Shown: positions 26,118 to 35,788, counted from the first letter of the stretch. The stretch: DNA of 64,000 nt from Bacteroidota bacterium (GCA_018267575.1 JAFDYF010000100.1:1-64000); one strand, 5' to 3'. The notes: generated by a model not told the origin, from the sequence alone. Translations and numbers: made by a program.

Positions 26118-28817
26118 CTAATGTTTTGTAGTATCGGTATTTGCTTTTTTCTTTTTATTGAAAGGGTTGATATTATCAAGCAGCCCTTTGGCCGATTCCA
26201 CCGCTTTGGTTTTGACATCAGTTGCACCGTTAATGGAATCAGGTTTTCCCAGAAGCTGTTTTTTTAGTTCGTCCCCCGCAGTCTGCAAGGCCTGTTTCTT
26301 TAAGGAAGCTATCGTGTCTTTCATAGCGGAACTGATAGCCGTTTTGGCACTATCTATTTTTGCTTTGGCAAAATCAGCAGCTTGTTTCTTCAGGTCATCC
26401 GCCAAAGAACCCGCTGCTTCTTTTAAACTGGTTTTGATTACCGGTTTGCTGATGGTGCCCCCCATATTTATTTTTAGGTTGATGATATCGCTTAATTTAA
26501 TTGGCACTCCGTTATTACTTGCCTGGCTGGTCAAACTATTGACCAGACTGTTAACTCCGCTACCTAATAATGACCTCGGCACTTTCATATCGATAACATA
26601 ATCCAAGGATTGATCAAAACCATGCATCCCACCAATTTCCATATCAATATCTTTCAACTTCACCGTAAAAGGTTTTACCAAAACTTTGCCATTGGCAAAT
26701 TCAATATAGTTTTTAATGTCTTTTACAGAAATAGCATCCAGTTCTTTTATGTTTAGGGTGGAAGCCAGTTTTTCGAGTGGTGCAAATTTGTTCAGGAACC
26801 CTTCTATCAACAATAGGTTTCCATTGCCAGTCAAAGAGTTCAGGTCAGGCATCATATTGTCGCCCAGTTTACCCGTAAAAGACAAATGCGAACTTATTTT
26901 GCCTGCAATAAATTTCCCGATTGGCATCAATTTTTGAACAGTATTAAATGCGTTGAATGTTTTTTGTACATCCAAATCTTTTACGTCGTAGGCGAGACTG
27001 ATAGAGGGTTTGGTTTTGCTTTCTTTTGTAGAATAGGTGCCATTGATACCGATACTCCCATCCAGCGCATTGGTTTTGATATTATTCAATGTTACCGTTT
27101 CATCTTTTATGATTAATTGCCCGGATAGGTTCTGCATGTCCACTTTATCATAATGCACTTTGTCCACCCCGGCATTGATGGTGAAATCGATATTCGCCGG
27201 CACGGCAAAAGCTGCGGATGAAGCGCTACTCTTGGCACTGGTATCAGTCGATGTTCCCATCCAATCGTTCAGGTTCATCTGATCGGCTTTTACAGTAGCC
27301 GTGCCAGATAATGTTTTATTTTTTAGTACATAAGGCAATAGATTGTCGAGGCTGGCATTGGCAGTGAAATTTGTTTTTAGGTATTGCCCAGAAAGATTGC
27401 TCAAACTCACATTGCGCGGGTTGAAGCTGGCAAGCAAACTATTCAGCTTTACGCCATCTGGATAAGATTTAGATGCATAAAAAAAGTCGGTTAGATTGAG
27501 CGTGCCTGCCGCATTGAACTTTTCATATTGCTTTTTCTCGATGGCAGAAAGATAACCCGAAGCGCTCAGGTCTGCATTCAATAGCCCCCTCAATGTAGTG
27601 CCGGGTTCCAATTTTACCATTTGTGAAATTTGGCTGAGGTCCAATTTACCTTTGGCTGCCGCATCAATAAACATATCACTGATGGGCGTTTTCAACAACA
27701 ATCTAAAATCGAAGGGTTCATTATCCATTTCGATATGCCCTTTCGAAATATCCACAACCGTATGGTCGGTGATGCCGTCTGGATTATCAATTTTTAGAGC
27801 CAGATTGATATTCCTGACTGGCTTGGGCAGATCGGGATACTGGAAGAAGCCATTCTTTACATCCAAGTTCAGGTTATATGCCGGCATCTGTGTACTGCTG
27901 TACTGGCCTTTTACAAAACCGTTGAAAAGGGCTTCGCCACTTGTTTTTATAGAAGCAAAGTTTTTTTGGTAAATAATGGGAACAAGTGATAGAATGTTCT
28001 TAAAATCGGTAGATGGGGCATTGTATTGGATGTCCATATTGTACACACTGTCATTCAGGAACTGAAAAAAACCGGAGGCCTTTAAGCCAAGGTCATTCAA
28101 ATGAATCTGGTCGGTATTGAAACTGTACTTTTTTGTTTTGTTATCTACTTCTATATTGGCGTCCACACTGGTTTTTACTTTTGACAGATAAGGGATATTC
28201 CCATAGCTGAAACTGACTTCATCGGCCGTTGTTTTGGTGACAAGCGTAAACAGGTCGGAGGTGAAATCACCTTTCCCCGAGTGGTTCAAATTAATGATCT
28301 CGCTGCTCATATTAGAAGCCGCATCTTCATATTTCAGATACCCATTACTGATGGAATAGGCATCTAGAGTCAATTGAAACGGTTTTTGGCTGGAGCTGCT
28401 TGTATTGCTACTGCTGTCGGGCTTCATAATATCCCAATTGGCAAGCCCATCTTTCGTTACCACGGCATGAATGCGAGGTTGCTCAATATTGATTGCATGG
28501 ATTTTGAAGTCAGAGCCTTTGATCACACTCATCAGATTAAGGGAAATATCGATATTTTTTGCTGAAAACAAAGTATCGACTGCAAAAACGTCCTTGCCGA
28601 TTACTTGTAGATTGCTCATGGATGCAGCTACTTGGGGGAAATGTCTAAAGAAGGAAAGGCTGATATCCGAAAAATCGACTTTGGCATTCAGTTTCTGATT
28701 GATTTGTTCTTTGGCAAGCGCAATGATTTTTCCCTTGAATATAAAAGGTGCTGCAAATGCAAAAGCGACCAATAGAAGAAAAACAATAGAGATGATTTTA
28801 ATAATTTTCTTTAGCAT
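26118..28817 (-). CDS. AsmA family protein
   Basis: An 899-residue membrane-anchored periplasmic protein. One N-terminal span (IISIVFLLLVAFAFAAPFIF) is followed by the AsmA signature region (KVDFSDISLSFFRHFPQVAASMSN) and a long series of beta strands, then an AsmA C-terminal domain (SSHLSFTGKLGDNMMPDLNSL onward). The tail (residues about 810-899) is helical and lysine-rich with repeated KKQA segments. AsmA-like proteins form lipid-transport bridges between the membranes, and the length fits a mid-sized bridge. It is monocistronic and divergent from lon. Confidence 0.88.
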   Translation of the reverse strand: MLKKIIKIISIVFLLLVAFAFAAPFIFKGKIIALAKEQINQKLNAKVDFSDISLSFFRHFPQVAASMSNLQVIGKDVFAVDTLFSAKNIDISLNLMSVIKGSDFKIHAINIEQPRIHAVVTKDGLANWDIMKPDSSSNTSSSSQKPFQLTLDAYSISNGYLKYEDAASNMSSEIINLNHSGKGDFTSDLFTLVTKTTADEVSFSYGNIPYLSKVKTSVDANIEVDNKTKKYSFNTDQIHLNDLGLKASGFFQFLNDSVYNMDIQYNAPSTDFKNILSLVPIIYQKNFASIKTSGEALFNGFVKGQYSSTQMPAYNLNLDVKNGFFQYPDLPKPVRNINLALKIDNPDGITDHTVVDISKGHIEMDNEPFDFRLLLKTPISDMFIDAAAKGKLDLSQISQMVKLEPGTTLRGLLNADLSASGYLSAIEKKQYEKFNAAGTLNLTDFFYASKSYPDGVKLNSLLASFNPRNVSLSNLSGQYLKTNFTANASLDNLLPYVLKNKTLSGTATVKADQMNLNDWMGTSTDTSAKSSASSAAFAVPANIDFTINAGVDKVHYDKVDMQNLSGQLIIKDETVTLNNIKTNALDGSIGINGTYSTKESKTKPSISLAYDVKDLDVQKTFNAFNTVQKLMPIGKFIAGKISSHLSFTGKLGDNMMPDLNSLTGNGNLLLIEGFLNKFAPLEKLASTLNIKELDAISVKDIKNYIEFANGKVLVKPFTVKLKDIDMEIGGMHGFDQSLDYVIDMKVPRSLLGSGVNSLVNSLTSQASNNGVPIKLSDIINLKINMGGTISKPVIKTSLKEAAGSLADDLKKQAADFAKAKIDSAKTAISSAMKDTIASLKKQALQTAGDELKKQLLGKPDSINGATDVKTKAVESAKGLLDNINPFNKKKKANTDTTKH

Positions 28818-29349
28818 AGAATGATGGTGGTTTAAATTTAGGTCTACATTTTTCCCAAACGGTTAACCGTGTGCGTTTTTAATTACAACTTCGTGTTTGT
28901 GTATTATACCAATTTGAAGCTTGATGATTAATAGATTTGCAAAGATTAAACCAAAATTTGTAACATGGATCTTTTTATAATTAAACGAGTTCTTAAAATA
29001 GCTATTGTATATTTTTACTAGGGTATACGTATATAAAATTTTAGTTTATGTACTGAGCTAGTTGGTTTGTTGAATTGTAGTCTTATTCTGTTATTTTTAT
29101 TTAAGATTTTGCTCAGCTGGTCTTTCACATTGAGGTATGTGACTTTTGTATATAGCACATGGAAATAACGGCACAAATTTTATTCATGGTTTCAGGTTTT
29201 GTTAAATCGAATTCTGGATACTTTGGTATTTGGAACGAGTGCTTCGGTGAATAAATCTAATTTTGCAAACACAACACATTTTGGATAAAAGATTCTTTCG
29301 CACCCCTAAAAATACCTTTTGCATAACCTGAAACTCAAGGTAAATCTCG
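28818..29349. other. AT-rich divergent intergenic region
   Basis: About 530 bp between the divergent asmA-like and lon genes. It must contain the promoter of the AsmA gene on the minus strand. I see no open frame, RNA gene or tandem repeat that I can support. Confidence 0.45.
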
Positions 29350-29377
29350 ATGCCATTTTTTCTTGGCATTATATTTG
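29350..29377 (+). promoter_or_regulatory. lon promoter with abutting palindrome
   Basis: TATATTTG at 29370-29377 matches the -7 consensus TAnnTTTG. Immediately upstream, 29350-29369 is an inverted repeat ATGCCA-N8-TGGCAT that covers part of the spacer and ends exactly where the -7 element starts. No good -33 element is seen, which would fit control by a protein bound at the palindrome. The lon ATG is 75 bp downstream. Confidence 0.55.
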
Positions 29378-29451
29378 GCCAATATACACTTCTCTTTAAA
29401 ACAGCGTTATTATCATCGAATTGCTGTTATTTTGTCATTGATTAAAAAATT

Positions 29452-31854
29452 ATGAAAGAAAAAAGGTTTTTTTCGCCGGATGAGGACGAGATGGATTTTA
29501 TGCCGATCATACCCCTGAACGAATCTGATAACGAAATATTGAATGATGGGGAAGTGCCCCAAGTGCTGCCCGTACTGCCTTTGAGGAATACGGTTCTTTT
29601 TCCAGGTGTGGTGCTGCCGATAACCGTTGGCAGAGATAAAAGCATCAAAGCGGTGAATGATGCGTACAAAACTGACAAATTGATTGGTGTGTTGGCGCAA
29701 AAAGACAGTGTGGTGGAAGACCCTACCGTTTCTGATCTGGAAAATATCGGAACTGTAGCACGTATTATCAAGTTGATAAAAATGCCGGATGGGGGCACCA
29801 CGGTGATTCTTCAGGGAAAACGCAGGTTCAAAGTGGGTGAAATTACTACCGATGACCCTTATTTTAAAGCGCAGGTTGTGCTTTTGCCCGAAGAAGAAGC
29901 GCCGGTTGGTCAAGATTTCCATGCCTATGTATCCAATATCAAGGATATGGCTACGCAGATTATACAGTTATCGCCCAATATACCCTCCGAAGCTTCGATT
30001 ATCCTAAAAAATATCGAGAAGCCTTCCTTCCTCATCCACTTTATTTCCAGTAACCTGAATGCCGAACTGCAGGAAAAGCAGCAGTTGTTGGAGATCAACC
30101 ATATTCAATCCCGGGCCGATTTATTGATGAAATTATTGCAAAGAGAATTGCAATTTGCTGAGTTGAAGAACAAGCTCACCAACAAGACAAAAACAGAGCT
30201 CGATAAGCAACAGCGGGATTATTTTTTACAGCAGCAGTTAAAGAGTATCAAAGATGAGTTGGGTGGCGATAGCAATGAGCGGGAAGTAAAAGAAATGCAG
30301 AAAAAAGCCGAAACAAAAAAATGGCCGGCTGCGGCTAAGGACATATTTAAGAAGGGGATTGAAAAACTGGAAAGGATGCATCCCAGCACCCCCGATTATT
30401 CGGTAGTGTACAATCATCTAGACCTGATGCTGGACCTGCCTTGGGAAGATTTTACCCAAGACCTATACGATTTGAAGAAGGCAAAGAAAATATTAGATCA
30501 TGACCATTATGGTATGAACAAAGTAAAAGAGCGCATTCTTGAATACTTGGCGGTACTAAAATTAAAAGGGGATATGAAAAGCCCTATCCTTTGTTTTATC
30601 GGCCCTCCGGGTATTGGGAAAACTTCTTTGGGAAAAAGCATCGCTAATGCTATTGGCCGCAAATATGTGCGCATTAGCTTGGGTGGCCTGCATGACGAAA
30701 GCGAAATACGCGGCCACCGGAAAACATATATTGGGGCAATGCCCGGAAGGATATTGCAATCCTTGCGCAAAATAAAATCTTCCAATCCGGTAATGATTTT
30801 GGATGAGATAGATAAAGTTGGTGCCGATTTCCGTGGCGATCCCTCTTCCGCATTGTTAGAAGTGTTGGATCCAGAGCAGAATCATACTTTTTACGATAAT
30901 TATCTGGAACTGGAATATGACTTGAGTAAAGTCTTGTTTGTGGCCACGGCCAACGATATCAATCATATTCAGCCAGCTTTGCGCGATAGGCTGGAGGTGA
31001 TCGATCTGAGCGGGTATGCGGTTGAAGAGAAAATCGAGATTGCCAAGAGGCACTTGCTGCCCAAGCAAAAAGAAGCGCATGGTCTGAAGCAGCTGAATTT
31101 TAAGATCAGTGATAAAGTGTTGGAAAAAATCATTCAGGATTATACCCGTGAAAGTGGGGTTCGGGAACTAGACCGGCAACTCGCCTCCATCATGCGGTAT
31201 CAGGCAAAAGAATTTGCAACCAAGGGCAAACTAAAACCAACGATCTCGCCGGGCGATATAGAAAAAGTGTTGGGCAAGACCAGATACAGTAATGATATCT
31301 ACAAAGTAGCCAATATGCCAGGCGTGGCCGTGGGATTGGCCTGGACCTATGTGGGAGGGGATATTTTATTTGTAGAAACCAACCTAAGCGATGGAAAAGG
31401 TGAGTTGAAACTTACGGGCAATTTAGGCAATGTGATGAAAGAAAGTGCCGTCACGGCACTTTCCTATTTACAGTCCAACGCGAAAAAATTGAATCTGGAC
31501 CCGGAACTGTTTAATAAGAAAATAATCCATATCCACGTGCCCGAAGGCGCCGTTCCCAAAGATGGCCCCAGTGCAGGCATCACCATGATGAGTTCAATCG
31601 CATCTGCCATCACGGGTAAAAGGATAAGACCCTATCTTGCTATGACTGGTGAGATCACCTTGCGTGGTCAGGTATTACCGGTAGGCGGGATCAAAGAAAA
31701 AATATTGGCAGCCAAACGTGCAGGACTTAAAGAGATTATTCTGTGCTGGCAAAATGAAAAAGATGTGCAGGAGATTGATTCCGCTTTTATAAAAGGGCTG
31801 AAATTCCATTATGTGAAAACCATGCTCCAAGTTTTGGATATAGCATTGGTCTAA
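29452..31854 (+). CDS. lon: ATP-dependent protease Lon
   Basis: An 800-residue cytosolic AAA+ protease degrading misfolded and regulatory proteins. Domains in order: N-terminal LON substrate domain (about 35-235, VLPVLPLRNTVLFPGVVLPI), coiled coil, AAA+ module with Walker A GPPGIGKTS (residues 384-392) and Walker B MILDEIDK, then the protease domain. The catalytic dyad is Ser707 in DGPSAGITM and Lys750 in GGIKEKI, 43 residues apart as in E. coli Lon. The acidic N-terminal tail (FSPDEDEMDF) is typical of Bacteroidota Lon. Confidence 0.97.
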   Translation: MKEKRFFSPDEDEMDFMPIIPLNESDNEILNDGEVPQVLPVLPLRNTVLFPGVVLPITVGRDKSIKAVNDAYKTDKLIGVLAQKDSVVEDPTVSDLENIGTVARIIKLIKMPDGGTTVILQGKRRFKVGEITTDDPYFKAQVVLLPEEEAPVGQDFHAYVSNIKDMATQIIQLSPNIPSEASIILKNIEKPSFLIHFISSNLNAELQEKQQLLEINHIQSRADLLMKLLQRELQFAELKNKLTNKTKTELDKQQRDYFLQQQLKSIKDELGGDSNEREVKEMQKKAETKKWPAAAKDIFKKGIEKLERMHPSTPDYSVVYNHLDLMLDLPWEDFTQDLYDLKKAKKILDHDHYGMNKVKERILEYLAVLKLKGDMKSPILCFIGPPGIGKTSLGKSIANAIGRKYVRISLGGLHDESEIRGHRKTYIGAMPGRILQSLRKIKSSNPVMILDEIDKVGADFRGDPSSALLEVLDPEQNHTFYDNYLELEYDLSKVLFVATANDINHIQPALRDRLEVIDLSGYAVEEKIEIAKRHLLPKQKEAHGLKQLNFKISDKVLEKIIQDYTRESGVRELDRQLASIMRYQAKEFATKGKLKPTISPGDIEKVLGKTRYSNDIYKVANMPGVAVGLAWTYVGGDILFVETNLSDGKGELKLTGNLGNVMKESAVTALSYLQSNAKKLNLDPELFNKKIIHIHVPEGAVPKDGPSAGITMMSSIASAITGKRIRPYLAMTGEITLRGQVLPVGGIKEKILAAKRAGLKEIILCWQNEKDVQEIDSAFIKGLKFHYVKTMLQVLDIALV

Positions 31855-31995
31855 GGCTGCTGGCGTTTTGTATAAGGTAGCAGCTTGCGTCTAAGATATT
31901 TCTGCTAATACCACTATTTCTTATAGCATATCTCCGTTGTTCGGAATCAGTGGCTTTATCAATTTAAATCTTGTAAGTTCAAAAAAATATTCCAC

Positions 31996-32429
31996 TTACT
32001 CGAAAATCTGTTTAGTAGAAACAGCGATTCGGTTCCATGAATTAATAATAATTATTTGCATAAAAATTTGTGCCAACCCATTTTCCCCATAAATTTTTAA
32101 AGCCGGTCATAAGTTTCGTCTGTTACTGCATTTTTTGAAATCAGGGTAACTTCTTCCGTAAGTTGCAATACGGCTCTTTCTTCATCTGTAAACAAAGGGG
32201 ATTCTTTCCAAGCAGGCAATGCAAAAATTCTTCTTTGGGTTTCCCCTAGCTTCAGGACTTCCTGAGTATGCATATCTATGCAATAGGCGCAAGCGTTAAT
32301 TTGTGAGGCTCTTATTTTTATCAGCTCCAACAAGAGCGGTGCTATTTTAGTATTCCTGATATATTGCTCCAAGCCAAGCATGGCTTTGTAAGCGGATGGT
32401 TCCAACTCCTTTATGGATATCCGTTTCAT
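31996..32429 (-). pseudogene. AhpD-like carboxymuconolactone decarboxylase, frameshifted
   Basis: The uninterrupted frame (32429 to 32097) gives only 110 residues: ISIKELEPSAYKAMLGLEQY, the redox motif CAYCIDMH, and LTEEVTLISKNAVTDETYDRL, then TAA. The family normally continues with a helix and an INxWNRIA motif. That missing end is present one frame over: after one base is lost in the CTTTAAAAA run near 32096-32102, the frame reads GLAQIFMQIIIINSWNRIAV and ends at 31998-31996. So the gene is intact except for a one-base deletion (or a sequencing error in a homopolymer). It would act as an alkylhydroperoxidase-type redox protein. Confidence 0.8.
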
Positions 32430-32553
32430 TGAGTTTTGTTTTACTATTAAAAGGGAACTGCCTCATCTAAACTTTGACCTTGACTATACGCCAATTTGTT
32501 GAATAGCTTTAATGATATAATATTGGCAATAACATGATCAAATGCAAACGCAA

Positions 32554-32916
32554 CTATTTTTTGCCCATCGAAAAATCATTTTTCTCAAACAATTCCATTT
32601 CATCCAATGCAATGGTTGCGTGGGCATAGGCTGCACCGGCACGCATTTCGGCTGCTACCCATACTGCTTCCATGATTTCCTCTTTGTTTGCGCCTTTTCT
32701 CATGGCTTGCTTGGAATGTCCTCTTATACAATAAGGGCATTGGGTAACATGTGCAACAGCAACGGCAATTAATTGTTTAGTTTTTTCATCAAGTGCCCCT
32801 GCTTCAAATACGGTTCTACTAAAATTCCGCCAGGCTTCTACGTTCTTTGGTGCCAAAGCCGCCTTTTTTTCAACCAACTTTTTGGTGGTAGTTGGATATA
32901 AAGTTTCATTTTTCAT
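32554..32916 (-). CDS. Carboxymuconolactone decarboxylase family protein
   Basis: A 120-residue protein starting at MKNETLYPTTTKK (an ATG eight codons upstream is possible). It has the CMD fold with redox pair CPYCIRGH near residue 65 and the helix EEIMEAVWVAAEMRAGAAYAH. These small proteins act as peroxidase-like or thiol redox enzymes; the ring-decarboxylase activity of the name is unlikely given the CxxC-H motif. It is the second CMD-type gene in this cluster, next to the frameshifted one. Confidence 0.85.
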   Translation of the reverse strand: MKNETLYPTTTKKLVEKKAALAPKNVEAWRNFSRTVFEAGALDEKTKQLIAVAVAHVTQCPYCIRGHSKQAMRKGANKEEIMEAVWVAAEMRAGAAYAHATIALDEMELFEKNDFSMGKK

Positions 32917-32999
32917 GATTTTAGATTTTGTATTTATCAATTATTCGTTTCCAACCATCATCGGAACCACATTCCGGTCTCATTACATCAATAGACCGC

Positions 33000-33473
33000 T
33001 TACTTCTCCGCAACCTTAGTAGGAATAATAAAAAGAGGTAGGTAACTATGGTGTAACACTTTTTCTGCCACACTCCCCATCATTAATTTATCAAACCCAT
33101 GCCGACTATGATTACCAATGACAATCACATCAGCCTTTAGTTCTTTTGCGGTGTCTAAAATGGTTTCTGCAAAATCACCTTCTTTTACAATGGTTTCAAT
33201 GGTATTATCACCCAAATGTTCCTTTGATTTGTTTAAAAATGTTTGTGCCATTTTTTTTATTTCCCCTTGCGTTTCTTTTTCAATGCTGTATGGATTGCCA
33301 AAACCAACGAAACCCATTATTGGAGAGTAGTTGAGAGAAGAATAATAAACGGCATCGGAACTTACATGCAGTAAAACCGTTTGTGATTTCATTGCTTTTG
33401 CAAAATCAAAACCAACTTCTGCGACTTCTTGTGCAGAGGGATTGTAACTTAATGCGATCAATACCTTTTTCAT
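33000..33473 (-). CDS. Universal stress protein (UspA family)
   Basis: A 157-residue single-domain Usp. The N-terminus KKVLIALSYNPSAQEVAE and the ATP-binding signature VIVIGNHSRHGFDKLMMGSVAEKVLHH near the C-terminus (G-x2-G-x9-G-S type) are clear. It probably binds ATP and supports survival under redox or energy stress. It sits in the middle of a minus-strand cluster with ferredoxin, flavin reductase and CMD genes. Confidence 0.9.
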   Translation of the reverse strand: MKKVLIALSYNPSAQEVAEVGFDFAKAMKSQTVLLHVSSDAVYYSSLNYSPIMGFVGFGNPYSIEKETQGEIKKMAQTFLNKSKEHLGDNTIETIVKEGDFAETILDTAKELKADVIVIGNHSRHGFDKLMMGSVAEKVLHHSYLPLFIIPTKVAEK

Positions 33474-33496
33474 AACTCTCTATTTAAACTTTTTTA

Positions 33497-33790
33497 TTAA
33501 TAATTGCTCGTTGCAATAGTAATGTTATCGTTTGCAAGATCATCGTTTATCTGAACTTGACAGGATAATTCTTACTGTACAAAAGGTGAGTTGTTTTTTC
33601 TTATCTTAACCCTGCAAGTACTGCAACTACCCATGCAAGCACATAACCTAAAGTCGGGGATGGATAAGCGGTCAGCAATCAAAACCAATAAATTATAATA
33701 TTCATTCTTGCTTGTTCGAATTTTGTACTCTTTGTTTTCAAACAGCAGCAGCGTAAGTATTATACGTCCTCTTCCGTTGTCATACCTCAA
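33497..33790 (-). pseudogene. [2Fe-2S] ferredoxin-like protein with in-frame TAA
   Basis: The frame from ATG 33790 encodes 72 residues and stops at TAA 33574-33572. It includes a partial plant-type ferredoxin cluster loop, LCACMGSCSTC, with C50-x5-C56-x2-C59 (plus an extra C52). The fourth cluster cysteine, essential in this family, is missing. Reading straight on in the same frame after the TAA gives ELSCQVQINDDLANDNITI and a stop at 33499-33497, which supplies the missing cysteine and a normal ferredoxin C-terminus. So one codon appears to have become a stop. The start is 5 bp from the stop of the reductase gene. Confidence 0.8.
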
Positions 33791-33794
33791 TTCC

Positions 33795-34466
33795 CTAAAA
33801 CGCTTCTTGGATAATTGATTTTGAGTCTACCCCTAACTCAATCAACAATTTTTCCACTGCCTCCATCATTGGGTCAGGTCCACATAAATAAAACTGTTTT
33901 GTAAAATCAGTTATGTTTTTTTCAAGAAATTCTTTGGTAATATATCCATGAGCATATCCATTTTCTTTTTCTGCTGACAAAATATTAATGAAATTCTTCC
34001 CCAATATGTTTTTGAATTGCTGTTCCAGAATGATATCGGCTTTTGTTTTGTTGGCAAAAATAAGTTTGTTGTTGCGCAACTCATTTTTCGAATGAAGAAA
34101 CCTGAGAATCGAAATAAAAGGCGTTACACCAGCGCCGCCAGCAATAAAGACACCTTCTCCTTTATATGCAATTGAGCCAAACACATCATGCAAAATCAAC
34201 TCATCATTTTTGCTGAGTTGAAGCAATTCGTTTGTAACCCCTTTTTTGGCTGGATAGGTTTTGATTGTAAATTCCAAAAAATCATTTTCAGGGATACAGG
34301 TAAAAGTAAAAGGGCGTCTTTGGTATTGCCAATCTTTTTTGTTGATGGATATTTCTGTGGCCTGTCCTGGGGTAAAACTAAAAGGTTTGGGTTTATCGGT
34401 TACAATAGATAACGTATCATGTGTGACTTTATCAATGGACTTAATTTTTACAATATGTTGCTCCAT
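33795..34466 (-). CDS. Flavin reductase of the ferredoxin-NADP reductase family
   Basis: A 223-residue FAD/NAD(P)H electron-transfer protein. FAD domain: FSFTPGQATEIS and QRRPFTFTC (the RxYS/T-type FAD motif) near residue 50; NAD domain: GVFIAGGAGVTPFISILRFL near 107 and FYLCGPDPMMEAVEKLL near 193. It would pass electrons from NAD(P)H to the ferredoxin encoded 5 bp downstream, forming a two-part reductase like those of ring-oxygenases or Hmp-type systems. With the ferredoxin broken, its partner may be lost. Confidence 0.88.
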   Translation of the reverse strand: MEQHIVKIKSIDKVTHDTLSIVTDKPKPFSFTPGQATEISINKKDWQYQRRPFTFTCIPENDFLEFTIKTYPAKKGVTNELLQLSKNDELILHDVFGSIAYKGEGVFIAGGAGVTPFISILRFLHSKNELRNNKLIFANKTKADIILEQQFKNILGKNFINILSAEKENGYAHGYITKEFLEKNITDFTKQFYLCGPDPMMEAVEKLLIELGVDSKSIIQEAF

Positions 34467-34493
34467 TCTATTATGCTTTTAAATTTTTACCTC

Positions 34494-34889
34494 TTACAAG
34501 GTAGCGGTAAGTGTTAATAAAAATACTGAGTCAGCAATGGCTAAAACACGATGCGGGATTCGCTCATGTAATGCCAACATCTGTCCACTAGTTAATTCCA
34601 CCGATTGCTGATCTGTATCAAATTGAATCTTTCCCTCTAATACCTGAACGCTAAGAATTCCCTCTGAAATATGCTTAGCCATTACAGCTTCTTTGTGTAA
34701 TGCAATTAGTACGAGACGCAAGCCATTCGTTTTAAAAACGGTGATGGCGTTACGGTCACTTTCCTTCCAGACCGATTCCTGTTTTATCTTTTTGATAAAC
34801 ATTGGTAAATCGATGTGCACAAGTGGCGCATCTAGTGGCCGATTGCCTGATGGGCGTAGCAAAGTGGATTCGCTATATTTTTCTTCCAT
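34494..34889 (-). CDS. Cupin-domain protein
   Basis: A 131-residue protein with a single cupin barrel from about residue 45: TVFKTNGLRLVLIALHKEAVMAKH, ILSVQVLEGKIQFDT, and SGQMLALHERIPHRVLA. Metal-ligand histidines appear at AKH and ERIPH. It is the first gene of the minus-strand redox cluster, 27 bp ahead of the flavin reductase. It may sense or bind a small molecule; the function is not known. Confidence 0.75.
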   Translation of the reverse strand: MEEKYSESTLLRPSGNRPLDAPLVHIDLPMFIKKIKQESVWKESDRNAITVFKTNGLRLVLIALHKEAVMAKHISEGILSVQVLEGKIQFDTDQQSVELTSGQMLALHERIPHRVLAIADSVFLLTLTATL

Positions 34890-35788
34890 GAGGGTTTATT
34901 TTAGTTAAGGTAAATTTATTGACTTTTCTATTGAGGTTTTTTCGAATTCTTTTACTACGGCTCTTTGTTCAATTAAAAATATTTTTAAAACTTGCTTCTT
35001 GGGTGCTTTACTTTGTTTGAGGTCTTAAATCCTTCAAGCAAAGTTCCATAGTGTTAGATTATAAAAAGAAGAGCTATTGATTGTATTTTCATTGTTACAA
35101 GAATACCGATACTATAATCTGTGATTTGTGTTAGGGGCGGGTTAAGATGAAGTTAAAGCTGGATTAAAAGAGGATTGCTTCATCCGGATGCTTTTTCATC
35201 AGAACTATAACAGTAAGTCAAAGTATTTTGTTACACTTTTTTAAAACTATTTTTAATAGAATCGATTTTTTGCATTTCATTAATTCCATCTTTTAGCAGT
35301 GAACTTTTGTTAGGCTATCGATTTAGTAAGGCAATCGATGTTAGAAATACAATATTATCTCGTTGAATATTAGGGGTCAATAGGGTTGCTCCATCAATTA
35401 TACCAGTTCTTGGCTCTTCGATATTATTAATTGGTTTTTGGCTATAGGCAGAAAGGCTCAAATCTTAGTGGGTATTTTGAAATGACAAGAAGCGGGATTG
35501 AGATTGGGTTTTATAAATTCGGTTCTGTTGATAATATGTCGCCATAATGCTAAATCATTTTTGGTTTAGGGTTGGATAGGAGTAAAGGTGCTTTTGCTCA
35601 GATTCTTGAAGCGCTTCAAAATCTTATAACAAGCCAAGTGGCATATTTAAAGAAACTTTATCAAAATAATACTGCCCGCAGACTAGATTATTAAACCATT
35701 GCAAAATGGAATTGTTATTTATACAATCAACAGTATTTCATGTTGGTTGTTTTAAGGGTTAGGCTCCTCTATTTCAATGGGGGAGCTT
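34890..35788. other. 900-bp region without an intact gene
   Basis: AT-rich sequence between the cupin start and the methyltransferase end. No credible gene is present. A 46-codon open stretch without ATG (35554-35691, plus) translates to a helical segment, FAQILEALQNLITSQVAYLK, that could be a decayed coding remnant, but I cannot assign it. The region probably holds the promoter of the redox cluster near 34890-34990. Confidence 0.4.
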
